Of a stretch of DNA of 64,000 bases, positions 26,153 to 35,298 are shown in pieces. The stretch is from Pseudomonas versuta (GTDB taxonomy: Bacteria > Pseudomonadota > Gammaproteobacteria > Pseudomonadales > Pseudomonadaceae): NCBI RefSeq assembly GCF_001294575.1, contig NZ_CP012676.1:1054001-1118000 (forward strand), given 5' to 3'. A program made the translations under genes and the position numbers. Numbering within the stretch: the stretch's first letter is position 1; each line of letters opens with the position of its first letter. Under the pieces are notes generated by a model that was not told the origin of the DNA, made no database searches, and saw only the letters and a list, made by a program, of their open reading frames with translations.

Positions 26153-27343
26153 TCAGCGCGTTTTCCAGTTCAGAATCATCAAGGTCAACACGCCCGCTAC
26201 AATGCCCCAGAAGGCCGAGCCAACCGAGTACAGGGTCATACCGGATGCTGTGACCATGAAGGTGATGAGGGCGGCCTCACGTTCTTTCGCTTCACTCATG
26301 GCGACAGTCAGGCCATTGCTGATCGAACCGAACAGTGCCAGTGCCGCAATCGACATTACCAATTCTTTGGGAAAGGCTGCGAACAATGCAGCCAGCGTTG
26401 CTCCAAATGTCCCGGCGATGCCATAAAAAATGCCACACCACATTGCCGCCGTGTAACGCTTTTTAGGGTCTTCGTGAGCGTGCGGGCCAGTGCAAATGGC
26501 AGCACTGATCGCGGCCAGGTTAACCCCGTGGGAGCCAAAAGGAGCCAGCAGCAACGAGGCGACACCGGTAGTGGTGATCAGCGGTGAAGCGGGGACGTTG
26601 TACCCGTCGGCACGTAGTACGGCGATGCCCGGCATGTTTTGTGAGGTCATGGCGACCACAAACAGGGGAATGCCGATACTGATGGTTGCGGCCATCGAGA
26701 ATGAGGGCGTAGTCCATACCGGAACCGCGACCTCGAGGGCGAAACCGCTGAAATCCAGGAGCCCGAGCAAACCCGAGATCAAGGTCCCGATCAGCAAGGC
26801 CGCCAGCACGGCATAGCGCGGCATCAGGCGCTTGATGATCAAGTAGGTGACGAGCATTCCGACCACAAGCCCGGTGCGATGCTGCGCTGCGACAAAGATT
26901 TCGCTGCCGATCTTGAACAGAATGCCCGCCAGCAAAGCCGCTGCCAGGGATCCGGGGATCCGTTTGACCAGGCGCTCGAAGCTGCCAGTCATGCCGCAGA
27001 TAATGACCAGCACCGCACAGGTGATATAAGCACCGATTGCCTCGCCATAACTGACTCCGCCCAGGCTTGTGATCAGCAATGCGGCTCCGGGCGTTGACCA
27101 GGCGATGGTAATGGGGGTGCGGTAACGCAAGGACAGTCCGATGCTGCAAACTGCCATGCCGATTGACAAAGCCCATATCCACGAGGAAATTTGTCCGCTG
27201 GTCAGTCCTGCTGCCTGTCCGGCCTGGAACATCAGCACCAGGGAGCTGGTGTAGCCAGTCATCATTGCGATAAACCCGGCGACCACGGCTGAAGGCGATG
27301 TGTCGGACAGCGGATGTAACCGCGGCAAAGGGGCGTCGGACAT
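26153..27343 (-). CDS. benE: BenE-family membrane transporter
   Basis: A 396-residue inner-membrane protein with about 11-12 helices. The N-terminal stretch SAVVAGFIAMMTGYTSSLVL and the IAWSTPGAALLITS segment are characteristic of BenE, described as a benzoate/H+ symporter in Acinetobacter. No benzoate catabolic genes are in this window. The gene lies next to a purine-catabolism block, and other pseudomonads have a purine permease around this place, so a purine or other substrate is also conceivable; that is inference. Start ATG 27343 with AAGGAA upstream. It is divergent from a GntR regulator. Confidence 0.83.
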   Translation of the reverse strand: MSDAPLPRLHPLSDTSPSAVVAGFIAMMTGYTSSLVLMFQAGQAAGLTSGQISSWIWALSIGMAVCSIGLSLRYRTPITIAWSTPGAALLITSLGGVSYGEAIGAYITCAVLVIICGMTGSFERLVKRIPGSLAAALLAGILFKIGSEIFVAAQHRTGLVVGMLVTYLIIKRLMPRYAVLAALLIGTLISGLLGLLDFSGFALEVAVPVWTTPSFSMAATISIGIPLFVVAMTSQNMPGIAVLRADGYNVPASPLITTTGVASLLLAPFGSHGVNLAAISAAICTGPHAHEDPKKRYTAAMWCGIFYGIAGTFGATLAALFAAFPKELVMSIAALALFGSISNGLTVAMSEAKEREAALITFMVTASGMTLYSVGSAFWGIVAGVLTLMILNWKTR

Positions 27344-27466
27344 GGTGAGCAATTCCTTGTTCTTGAAGAGAGTTCAAACAGCACGCAAGCCTAAACGTAA
27401 AGCTCACCTGTTATTGCGATACAGCCGGGATCACAAATGACCGTACAGTCGTACTGGCACTCTGGC

Positions 27467-27476
27467 TTGTGTACAA
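27467..27476. promoter_or_regulatory. Candidate GntR-family operator
   Basis: TTGTGTACAA is a near-perfect palindrome (TTGT-GT-ACAA) of the kind bound by FCD-type GntR regulators. It lies in the 230-base divergent gap between benE and a gntR gene. The match is by eye only. Confidence 0.3.
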
Positions 27477-27573
27477 TGCGCTCTTATTTTCTGCATTAAT
27501 TCTTTGCCAGCGACGCCCGTTACCGTACTGACGTAACGTCTATTTCCGCCGCCGCTTTCCCACTCGAGTGCCC

Positions 27574-28341
27574 ATGAACGAACAGTTGCAGCCTCTCAAG
27601 AAACAACCCCGCGCAGGCAAGGCCGGCCGCAGTGGAACCCAGGACGATATCGTCTATGCGCATATATTCGAGGCGATTCTCGAACAGCGCCTGGCGCCTG
27701 GCACCAAGCTGAGTGAAGAAGCACTGGGTGAAATCTTTGGTGTGAGCCGTACGATCATTCGTCGTGCCTTGTCGCGTCTGGCCCACGAAGGGGTCGTACT
27801 GCTGCGGCCAAACCGTGGCGCGGTGGTGGCAAGCCCCAGTATTGAAGAAGCGCGTCAGGTTTTTTTTGCCCGGCGGCTGGTAGAAAAGGCCATCACCGAA
27901 CTGGCTGTGGTGCATGCCTGCGCTGAAGACCTGGCGCAGTTGCGCAAAATGGTGCAGGACGAGCGCGACAGCTTTTCGCGGGGCGATCGCGGGGCCGGGA
28001 TCCGCTTGTCAGGCGAGTTTCACCTGAAACTGGCAGAGGCTGCCAAAAATGCGCCCCTGATCAGTTTCCAGCGCAGCCTGGTCTCGCAAACGTCTCTGAT
28101 TATTGCCCAATACGAGAGCGGCAACCGCTCGCACTGCTCCTACGACGAGCACATGCAATTGATCGATGCGATTGAAGCGCGTGATGTCGCGCTGGCGGTG
28201 GACCTGATGATGCACCACATGGATCACATCGACAGCAAACTCAACCTTGACGAAGAGAGCGCCTCGGACGATCTGCATGCCGTGTTCTCGCACTTGCTGC
28301 AAACCAAGGGTAAAAGTCCACGGCCTTCAGCCAAGCTGTAA
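27574..28341 (+). CDS. GntR family regulator with FCD domain, probably of purine catabolism
   Basis: A 255-residue regulator. The winged HTH occupies about residues 28-95 (APGTKLSEEALGEIFGVSRT and LSRLAHEGVVLLRPNRGAVV), and an all-helical FCD ligand domain follows (FFARRLVEKAITELA, SGEFHLKLAEAA, DEHMQLIDAIEARD), with His residues that could hold a metal ion. Start ATG 27574; a GTG two codons earlier is also possible. The gene precedes the oppositely transcribed guaD-xdh block, and the same neighbour pairing in other pseudomonads suggests control by a purine degradation intermediate. Target and effector are inferred. Confidence 0.85.
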   Translation: MNEQLQPLKKQPRAGKAGRSGTQDDIVYAHIFEAILEQRLAPGTKLSEEALGEIFGVSRTIIRRALSRLAHEGVVLLRPNRGAVVASPSIEEARQVFFARRLVEKAITELAVVHACAEDLAQLRKMVQDERDSFSRGDRGAGIRLSGEFHLKLAEAAKNAPLISFQRSLVSQTSLIIAQYESGNRSHCSYDEHMQLIDAIEARDVALAVDLMMHHMDHIDSKLNLDEESASDDLHAVFSHLLQTKGKSPRPSAKL

Positions 28342-28356
28342 ATCCGCCATTGATCC

Positions 28357-28412
28357 CTTGCAGGAGCGAGCTTGCTCGCGATGTTATCGCCGGCAAGCTG
28401 GCTCCCACAAAG
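28357..28412. repeat. REP element pair
   Basis: TTGCAGGAGCGAGCTTGCTC followed by GCGATG, then a second, diverged inverted copy GCCGGCAAGCTGGCTCCCAC. It lies between the convergent gntR and guaD genes. Confidence 0.85.
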
Positions 28413-28429
28413 TGGCGGAGTATCAGGAT

Positions 28430-29728
28430 TTAGCGCTGATGCACCAGATTGCCCGCCGCATAGGTCTGTTGCACGGTGCGGTCATCACCCAGGGTCATCA
28501 ATACAAACAATGTTTCGGCAATGCTTTTTGACTGTTTGAGGCGATAGCTCATCAACGGCGTGGCGTTGTAGTCGAGGACTACGAAGTCCGCGTCGCTGCC
28601 CGCTTGCAAGTTGCCGATACGGTCTTCCAGGCGCAGGGCCCGCGCGCCGCCCAATGTGGCCAGATACAGCGACTTGAACGGATCGAGGCGTGCGCCCTGC
28701 AACTGCATGACCTTGTAGGCTTCGTTCAGGGTGTTGAGCAGCGAGAAGCTGGTGCCTGCACCGACATCCGTTCCCAGCCCGACGTTGAGTTTGTGCTTCT
28801 CTGCCATCGGCAAGTTGAACAGGCCGCTGCCAAGGAACAGGTTGGACGTCGGGCAGAAAGCCACAGCCGAGCCTGTTTCGGCCAGTCGGGCACATTCCTC
28901 GTCACACAAATGTACGCCGTGGGCAAATACCGAGCGCTCTCCCAGCAGTTGGTAGTGGTCGTACACGTCCAGATAACCTTTACGCTCCGGGAACAGCGAT
29001 TTTACCCACTCAATTTCTTGAAGGTTCTCGCTGATATGGGTGTGCAGGTACAGATCCGGGTATTCACCCAGCAACTTGCCTGCCAGGGTTAATTGCTCTG
29101 GAGTGCTGGTCGGTGCGAAGCGTGGGGTAACCGCGTAATGCAGGCGGCCTTTACCGTGCCAGCGCTCGATCAGCGCCTTGCTTTCGCTGTAGCCGGTTTC
29201 GGCGGTGTCAGTCAGATACTCCGGCGCGTTGCGGTCCATCATCACTTTGCCGGCAATCAGGCGCAGGTCCAGACCCTGGGCCGCTTCGAACAGGGCGTCC
29301 ACTGACTGCGGATGCACGCTGCCAAATACCAGAGCTGTGGTGGTGCCGTTGCGCAGCAGTTCCTTGAGGAAAATTCCGGCTACTTCGTCGGCATGGGCTT
29401 TATTGGCGAACTGGTTTTCGCACGGGAAGGTGTAGGTGTTGAGCCAGTCGAGTAACTGCTCGCCGTAGGCACCAATCATCCCGGTTTGCGGAAAGTGGAT
29501 ATGGGTGTCGATAAAACCGGGAGTGATCAGTGCATCGGTGTATTCAGTGATTTCGGTGTCGGCGGTCAGTGTCGCGAGCAGTTCGCTGGCGGGTCCGACG
29601 GCTTTGATCAGGCCGTTGTCGACCACCAGCAAGCCATCCTCGAAATACTCATAGGAGGCTTCGATTCCGACTTCAGCGGGGTCGTCAATGCTGTGCAGGA
29701 TGGCGGCGCGATAGGCTTTACAGGTCAT
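28430..29728 (-). CDS. guaD: Guanine deaminase
   Basis: A 432-residue amidohydrolase that deaminates guanine to xanthine. Zinc-site motifs are present in order: ITPGFIDTHIHFPQTGMIGA, then LHTHISENLQEIEWV, SVFAHGVHLCDEECARL and GLGTDVGAGTSFSLLNTLNE. The PCENQF segment is typical of GuaD. Length is normal for the family. It lies 8 bases downstream of xdhC in the same direction, so xdhA-xdhB-xdhC-guaD form one operon that takes guanine to xanthine and then to urate. Urate oxidation genes are not in the window. Confidence 0.95.
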   Translation of the reverse strand: MTCKAYRAAILHSIDDPAEVGIEASYEYFEDGLLVVDNGLIKAVGPASELLATLTADTEITEYTDALITPGFIDTHIHFPQTGMIGAYGEQLLDWLNTYTFPCENQFANKAHADEVAGIFLKELLRNGTTTALVFGSVHPQSVDALFEAAQGLDLRLIAGKVMMDRNAPEYLTDTAETGYSESKALIERWHGKGRLHYAVTPRFAPTSTPEQLTLAGKLLGEYPDLYLHTHISENLQEIEWVKSLFPERKGYLDVYDHYQLLGERSVFAHGVHLCDEECARLAETGSAVAFCPTSNLFLGSGLFNLPMAEKHKLNVGLGTDVGAGTSFSLLNTLNEAYKVMQLQGARLDPFKSLYLATLGGARALRLEDRIGNLQAGSDADFVVLDYNATPLMSYRLKQSKSIAETLFVLMTLGDDRTVQQTYAAGNLVHQR

Positions 29729-29736
29729 GACAATTC

Positions 29737-30594
29737 TCAGTGCGTGGCTTGGCTGCGTCGTGAAGACGGCAGCAATTGTTTAATGGGTTCAGATGACGCG
29801 GTGTTGGCACTGGCCGTGTGCTGGCCAAAGTGAGCGTTATAGGTGGCGATGATTTCGCCGGCGATGGAAATCGCGATTTCGACAGGCAGTTTGCCTTTGA
29901 CTTCTCTCAAGCCCATCGGGCAGCGCAAGCGCTGCAAATGTTGCGGGCTGAAACCGCGGTCGCGCAGGCGATGCTCGAACTTCACGCGTTTGGTTTTTGA
30001 ACCAATCAAGCCGAAGTAGGTGAAGTCGTTACGTTTGAGCAATGCGGCGCTGAGTTCCAGATCCAGGGCGTGATTATGCGTCATGACGATGCAGTAGCAA
30101 CCTGTTGGCAGCGCATCCACCTCGTCGACGGGTTCGTCGGTGACGATTTTTCGCACACCTGAGGGTATATGCACAGGGAACTCCTGTTCCCGTGAGTCGA
30201 TCCAGCGCACCCGGCACGGCAGGCCGGCAAGCAGCGGCACCAGTGCACGTGCCACATGGCCGGCGCCAAATACGGCGATATGCGCCTGCACCTGGCCCAT
30301 GGGCTCGAACAGCAACACGGTTACGCCGCCACAACACTGGCCCAGGCTGGCGCCGAGGCTGAAACGCTGCAAATGGGTGTCGTGCCTGCCGCTGTCGAGC
30401 ATCTGGCGGGCGATCTCCATCGCCTTGTATTCCAGATGGCCACCACCAATGGTGTCGAAGGTCTGCGCGGCACTGATGACCATCTTTGAGCCAGCATTGC
30501 GCGGGGTCGAGCCTTGCTCCTCGATAATGGTCACCAGGACGCAAGGTTCGCCTTGCTGCTGCAGGTCGGCCAGGGCGCTGATCCAGTTATTCAT
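29737..30594 (-). CDS. xdhC: Xanthine dehydrogenase accessory protein XdhC
   Basis: A 285-residue protein that binds the molybdenum cofactor, helps its sulfuration and inserts it into xanthine dehydrogenase. Visible features are EEQGSTPRNAGSKMVISAAQ, the conserved SLGQCCGGVTVLLFEP with paired cysteines, and the Rossmann-like VFGAGHVARALVPLLAGLP. The start ATG 30594 lies 8 bases inside the end of xdhB, which suggests translational coupling; a longer frame from 30711 runs inside xdhB and is not used. It ends 8 bases before guaD. Confidence 0.94.
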   Translation of the reverse strand: MNNWISALADLQQQGEPCVLVTIIEEQGSTPRNAGSKMVISAAQTFDTIGGGHLEYKAMEIARQMLDSGRHDTHLQRFSLGASLGQCCGGVTVLLFEPMGQVQAHIAVFGAGHVARALVPLLAGLPCRVRWIDSREQEFPVHIPSGVRKIVTDEPVDEVDALPTGCYCIVMTHNHALDLELSAALLKRNDFTYFGLIGSKTKRVKFEHRLRDRGFSPQHLQRLRCPMGLREVKGKLPVEIAISIAGEIIATYNAHFGQHTASANTASSEPIKQLLPSSRRSQATH

Positions 30595-32962
30595 GCTGTT
30601 TTTCCTGCGCTGCCTGACGCATCTGCTCACACCCCCATAACACCCGTTCCGGCGTTGCCGGTGCATCGATGTCGGGTTGCACGCGATAATCGGCAAGGCT
30701 GGCCACAGCATCCTTGATCGCGCACCAGGCGGCGATGCCGAGCATAAAGGGTGGCTCGCCCACGGCCTTGGAGTGAAACACCGTGTCTTCCGGGTTTTTG
30801 CGGTTTTCGACCAGGGTTACACGCAGGTCCAGAGGCATGTCTGCCACAGCCGGGATCTTGTAGCTGGCCGGGCCATTGGTCATGAGTTTGCCTTTGGCAT
30901 TCCATACCAGCTCCTCCATGGTCAGCCACCCGGCCCCTTGTATGTAGCCGCCTTCGACCTGACCGATATCAATGGCCGGGTTCAGGGAGGCGCCCACATC
31001 GTGGAGGATGTCTGTGCGCAACATTTTGTATTCGCCGGTCAGGGTGTCGACGATGACTTCGGCGCAGGCGGCGCCAAAGGCAAAGTAGTAAAACGGTCTT
31101 CCGCGTGCCTGGGTGCGGTCATAAAAGATCTTTGGCGTTTTGTAGTAGCCGGTGCTCGACAGTGACACCTGGCCGAAATACGCCTGCTGGATCAGGGTTT
31201 CAAAACTGATGATCTGCTCGCCAACGCGGACCTGACCGTTGTGGAATATCACATCCTGTTGCCCGACCTGATACTTGCCTGCCGCAAACTCGATCAGCCG
31301 TTGCTTGATGGTTTGCGCGGCATTTTGCGCGGCTTTGCCATTCAGGTCGGCACCGCTGGAGGCGGCAGTCGGTGAGGTGTTTGGCACTTTGTCAGTGTTA
31401 GTTGCGGTGATCTGCACGCGGCCGATCTCTACTTGAAACACCTCTGCCACCACTTGCGCCACCTTGGTGTTCAAGCCCTGGCCCATCTCGGTGCCACCGT
31501 GGTTGAGGTGGATGCTGCCGTCCGTGTAGATATGGATCAGCGCCCCGGCCTGGTTGAGGAAGCTGGCGGTAAAGGAAATGCCGAATTTAACCGGGGTCAG
31601 TGCCAGACCTTTTTTCAGGATCGGGCTGTTGGCGTTAAACGCCTTGATCGCTTCGCGTCGCTCGCAGTATTGGCTGCTGGCCTCAAGATCCGCGGTCATT
31701 TCCTCAAGCAGGTTGTGCTCCACGGTCTGGTAATAGTGGGTCACGTTGCGTTCAGTCTTGCCGTAGTAGTTGGCTTTGCGCACGGCCAGCGGATCGAGGG
31801 CCAGGTGGCGGGCGATACGGTCCATGACCTCTTCGATGGCGACCATCCCTTGGGGCCCGCCAAAACCGCGATAGGCGGTGTTTGAGGCGGTGTTGGTTTT
31901 GCAACGATGGCCATTGATCGTTGCGTCGCCCAGGTAATAGGCGTTGTCGGCGTGGAACATGGCGCGGTCGACGATGGAGTTGGACAGGTCCGGCGAGCAC
32001 CCGCAGTTGCCGGCCAGATCAAGCTGTATGCCTTGTAGTTGACCTTTGGCATCGAATCCTACGTCGTACTCGATATAAAACGGATGGCGCTTGCCGGTCA
32101 TCAGCATGTCTTCGACCCGTGGCAGACGCATTTTGCAGGGCTGGCCGGTCAGGCGCGCGACCACTGCACACAGGCAGGCGGGGCTGGCAGCCTGGGTCTC
32201 TTTGCCGCCAAATCCGCCACCCATGCGGCGCATGTCGACGACGATTTTGTTCATCGATACGTCGAGGACTTCGGCGACCAGTTTCTGCACTTCGGTCGGA
32301 TTTTGCGTCGAGCAGTAAACGATCATGCCGCCATCTTCGGTAGGCATTACCGAGGAGATCTGGGTTTCGAGATAGAAGTGTTCTTGCCCGCCGATATGCA
32401 GGCTGCCCTGCAGCCGGTGAGTCGCCTTGGCCAGTGCCCCGGTCGAATCGCCGCGTTGATGGGTGTGGCTTTCGAGCACGAAGTGCTTGTTGCGCAGCGC
32501 CTGAACCACATCGAGCACGGGTTCCAGGTCTTCATATTCAATAATCGCCGCCATTGCGGCCTTGCGGGCGGTATCCAGGTCCCGTGCGGCCACGACCAGC
32601 ACCGGTTGGCCAACAAATTCCACCTTGTCGATGGCCAGTAACGGGTCGCCGGGCAGTAGCGGGCCAATGTCCTTGAGGCCCGGAATATCCTCATGGGTGA
32701 TTGCCAGGCGTACCCCGTCAAAGCCATAGCAAGGCGATGTATCGACGCGATTGATTCTGGCGTGAGCCCGGTCGGACAAACGTGCATATAGATGTAGCTG
32801 ATTGGGGAATTCAAGCCGGTCATCAATGTACTGTGCTTCACCCGATACGTGCTTTTCGGCACTGTCATGTTTGACACTGCGACCAACGCCGGTCTTCAGG
32901 TCTTGCTGGAAGAGGGCGGTCAACTCGGCCTGGGTTGGCTCAATCTTGTGATGGTTAGACAT
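30587..32962 (-). CDS. xdhB: Xanthine dehydrogenase, molybdopterin-binding subunit
   Basis: A 791-residue large subunit that hydroxylates hypoxanthine and xanthine. It begins with the VGRSVKHDSAEKHVSGEAQY substrate-domain segment. Cofactor-binding regions include RMGGGFGGKETQAASPACL, NTAYRGFGGPQGMVAIEEV and FAFGAACAEVIVDTLTGEY, and the catalytic glutamate is in KAVGEPPFMLGIAAW. Length matches bacterial XdhB (about 780-800). The start overlaps the end of xdhA by 8 bases and the end overlaps xdhC by 8 bases, a tightly coupled operon. Confidence 0.96.
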   Translation of the reverse strand: MSNHHKIEPTQAELTALFQQDLKTGVGRSVKHDSAEKHVSGEAQYIDDRLEFPNQLHLYARLSDRAHARINRVDTSPCYGFDGVRLAITHEDIPGLKDIGPLLPGDPLLAIDKVEFVGQPVLVVAARDLDTARKAAMAAIIEYEDLEPVLDVVQALRNKHFVLESHTHQRGDSTGALAKATHRLQGSLHIGGQEHFYLETQISSVMPTEDGGMIVYCSTQNPTEVQKLVAEVLDVSMNKIVVDMRRMGGGFGGKETQAASPACLCAVVARLTGQPCKMRLPRVEDMLMTGKRHPFYIEYDVGFDAKGQLQGIQLDLAGNCGCSPDLSNSIVDRAMFHADNAYYLGDATINGHRCKTNTASNTAYRGFGGPQGMVAIEEVMDRIARHLALDPLAVRKANYYGKTERNVTHYYQTVEHNLLEEMTADLEASSQYCERREAIKAFNANSPILKKGLALTPVKFGISFTASFLNQAGALIHIYTDGSIHLNHGGTEMGQGLNTKVAQVVAEVFQVEIGRVQITATNTDKVPNTSPTAASSGADLNGKAAQNAAQTIKQRLIEFAAGKYQVGQQDVIFHNGQVRVGEQIISFETLIQQAYFGQVSLSSTGYYKTPKIFYDRTQARGRPFYYFAFGAACAEVIVDTLTGEYKMLRTDILHDVGASLNPAIDIGQVEGGYIQGAGWLTMEELVWNAKGKLMTNGPASYKIPAVADMPLDLRVTLVENRKNPEDTVFHSKAVGEPPFMLGIAAWCAIKDAVASLADYRVQPDIDAPATPERVLWGCEQMRQAAQEKQHE

Positions 32963-34412
32963 ATGCAGTCACCCGCGTCTCAAGGTGTGGCGTTTGCTGC
33001 TCGATGAAAAATTTGCGCAGCAGGTTTTGCGCGCTCAGCAGGCGGTATTCCTTGCTGGCGCGAAAGTCGGACAGCGGGGTGAAATCTTCAGCCAGTGCTA
33101 CGCAGGCACGTTCCAGGGTCGACGCGCTCCAGGGGGAGCCGAGCAGGGCATCTTCGCAGGCCTTGGCCCGCTTGGAAGTGGCCGCCATGCCGCCATAGGC
33201 CACCCGTGCTTCCAGCACCAGCCCTTTGTCGATATGCAGGTTGAAGGCTGCGCACACGGCACTGATGTCGTCATCCAGGCGCTTGGAGACTTTATAGGCG
33301 CGAAAGGTATGACTTGCGCTGGCGCGTGGGATGACAACTTTCTCGATGAATTCGCCTTCCTGGCGTGCAGTCACCCGGTAGTCGATGAAGTAGTCCTCAA
33401 TCGCCAGGGTGCGGCGTACTTCCCCTTTGCACAGCACCAGCTGTGCACCGAGAGCGATCAACAGAGGGGGCGTGTCGCCAATGGGTGAGGCGTTGCCAAT
33501 ATTGCCGCCAAGGGTGCCTTGATTGCGGATTTGCAAGGACGCGAAGCGTTGCAGCAGCTCGCCGAAGTCCGGGTATTCAGCCTTGAGCGTGCTGTAGGCG
33601 TCCGTCAGTGAAACGGCGGCACCGATTTCAAGACGGTCATCAAAGCGCTCGATTCGCTTCATCTCGGCCACATTGCCGACATAAATCATGACCGGTAACG
33701 GGCGATGGAACTGCGTGACTTCCAGCGCCAGATCGGTCCCTCCAGCCAGCAGGCGCGCTTGGGGATGCGATTCATACAACTGGGCCAGATCGCTGATGGT
33801 CAAGGGCAGCAGGCAGCGTTTGTCGCCGCTGTTCAGTTCTGCGGTCTGGGTCGGGGCAATGGCCTTGAGTTGAGCGATAGTCTGGCTTTGTTGTGCATCG
33901 AACTGATCGGGTCGATCTGCGCTGCAGGCCTGCTCGGCGGCAGCCAGGATGGGGCGGTAACCGGTACAGCGACACAGGTTGCCCGCGAGTGCTTCGTGCG
34001 CCTGATGCCCATCATGATGGCCAGTGTTGTTCTTTTGCAGGGCGAACAGCGACATCACAAAGCCCGGGGTGCAGAAACCGCACTGCGAACCGTGGCAGTC
34101 GACCATTGCCCGTTGCACGCTGTGCAGCTGGCCCTGGTGCTTGAGGTCTTCAACGCTGATCAGTTGCTTGCCGTGCAGGGTCGAAACAAAGGTCAGGCAC
34201 GAGTTGATACTGCGATAGCGCAGGCGCTCGGCGCCTTTATCATCGGTATGCAATTCACCCACCACTACCGTGCAGGCACCGCAGTCGCCGCTGGCGCAAC
34301 CTTCCTTGGTGCCGGGTTTGTGCAGGTGTTCGCGCAAGTAAGCAAGCACGGTCATATTCGGGTCCAGCACATGCTCGGAGCGCAGCGTCTGGTTGAGTAG
34401 GAACTGGATCAC
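32955..34412 (-). CDS. xdhA: Xanthine dehydrogenase, iron-sulfur/FAD subunit
   Basis: A 485-residue small subunit. The N-terminal plant-type 2Fe-2S domain contains EGCASGDCGACTVVVGEL; the second 2Fe-2S domain has HGSQCGFCTPGFVMSLFAL and LAGNLCRCTGYRPIL. The FAD domain follows (RLLAGGTDLALEVTQ, GNIGNASPIGDTPPLLIALG), then the CO dehydrogenase flavoprotein C-terminal fold. It passes electrons from the molybdenum site to NAD+. It is the first gene of the xdhABC-guaD operon. An AAATAA/TTATTT inverted repeat at 34516-34534 in the divergent gap may be an operator, but this is weak. Confidence 0.96.
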   Translation of the reverse strand: MIQFLLNQTLRSEHVLDPNMTVLAYLREHLHKPGTKEGCASGDCGACTVVVGELHTDDKGAERLRYRSINSCLTFVSTLHGKQLISVEDLKHQGQLHSVQRAMVDCHGSQCGFCTPGFVMSLFALQKNNTGHHDGHQAHEALAGNLCRCTGYRPILAAAEQACSADRPDQFDAQQSQTIAQLKAIAPTQTAELNSGDKRCLLPLTISDLAQLYESHPQARLLAGGTDLALEVTQFHRPLPVMIYVGNVAEMKRIERFDDRLEIGAAVSLTDAYSTLKAEYPDFGELLQRFASLQIRNQGTLGGNIGNASPIGDTPPLLIALGAQLVLCKGEVRRTLAIEDYFIDYRVTARQEGEFIEKVVIPRASASHTFRAYKVSKRLDDDISAVCAAFNLHIDKGLVLEARVAYGGMAATSKRAKACEDALLGSPWSASTLERACVALAEDFTPLSDFRASKEYRLLSAQNLLRKFFIEQQTPHLETRVTAYV

Positions 34413-34636
34413 GGAAGGCCTCGCAAAATCATTATTGTTATAGAGCGGGATGGGCTGAATCTAGCCAAAGCTGACTCTCAGGTCAAGAAAATAGGCTCGC
34501 CTGTCCCGGTGAATTAAATAACGGATATTTATTTGCTTATTTCGTGCCAAATTCAGCGATTGAGGCACTCCGCTAGCACCGAACAAGTGCGTTACACTGC
34601 GCCGCTTGTACTGATCGAAGATTTTGAAGGTAAAAC

Positions 34637-35296
34637 ATGACGTTCAAGGCGCCGGATAGCCTCGCCGAGCAAATCGCTCACCACCTTGCCGAACGCATCA
34701 TTCGTGGCGAGCTCAAGCCAGGGGAGCGCATTCAAGAGCAGAAAGTGACACTGGCACTCAATGTCAGTCGCGGATCTGTGCGCGAAGCATTGTTGATCCT
34801 TGAGCGCCGGCACCTGATCGCGATCCTTCCGCGGCGTGGCGCCCACGTTACCGAGCTCACCGCACACAAGGTGCAGAGCCTGTGTACGCTGATGAGCGAG
34901 ATGTACATCCTGCTGGGCAACGCCGTTGCCCGGCGCTGGGCGGTTCCGGCCGATCTGGGCCCCTTCCTGCAAATTCAGCAGCGCTTGATCGCCAGTTACG
35001 AGCGTCAGGACATCAGTGCATTTGTCGAAGACAGCTTCAATGTGATGCGCGCGGCGTACCCGTTTGCCGACAACCCGTATTTGCAGGAAACCGTTGAGAA
35101 CCTGCATCCGGCCATGAGCCGTGCTTATTACCTGGCACTGGATCAGCGCAAGGCAGAAATGAGTGAATACCTGGAGCTGTTCGCGCAGTTGCTCGAAGCC
35201 GTGCTGGCGCGTGATTTGCCGCAGATCCGGGAGGTACTGAGCCGTTACGCCCAGCGCAGTTGTGACCTGGTGCTGTCTGCCTTGACGGTTGCCTGA
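34637..35296 (+). CDS. GntR family regulator with FCD domain
   Basis: A 219-residue regulator divergent from xdhA. The HTH is at about residues 10-75 (AEQIAHHLAERIIRGELKPG and LALNVSRGSVREALLILERR); the C-terminal FCD-type helices follow. It ends 2 bases before the smc GTG. Its place beside the xdh operon suggests a role in purine catabolism, and it is distinct from the other GntR protein at 27574, with which it shares only the fold. ATG 34637 has GAAGG upstream. Whether smc depends on the same transcript is not clear, but the spacing suggests it can. Confidence 0.85.
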   Translation: MTFKAPDSLAEQIAHHLAERIIRGELKPGERIQEQKVTLALNVSRGSVREALLILERRHLIAILPRRGAHVTELTAHKVQSLCTLMSEMYILLGNAVARRWAVPADLGPFLQIQQRLIASYERQDISAFVEDSFNVMRAAYPFADNPYLQETVENLHPAMSRAYYLALDQRKAEMSEYLELFAQLLEAVLARDLPQIREVLSRYAQRSCDLVLSALTVA

Positions 35297-35298
35297 GC

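Noticed and set aside
34516..34534. AAATAA/TTATTT inverted repeat between xdhA and a gntR gene as an operator
   Set aside because: Short AT-only arms that can arise by chance; mentioned only with xdhA.
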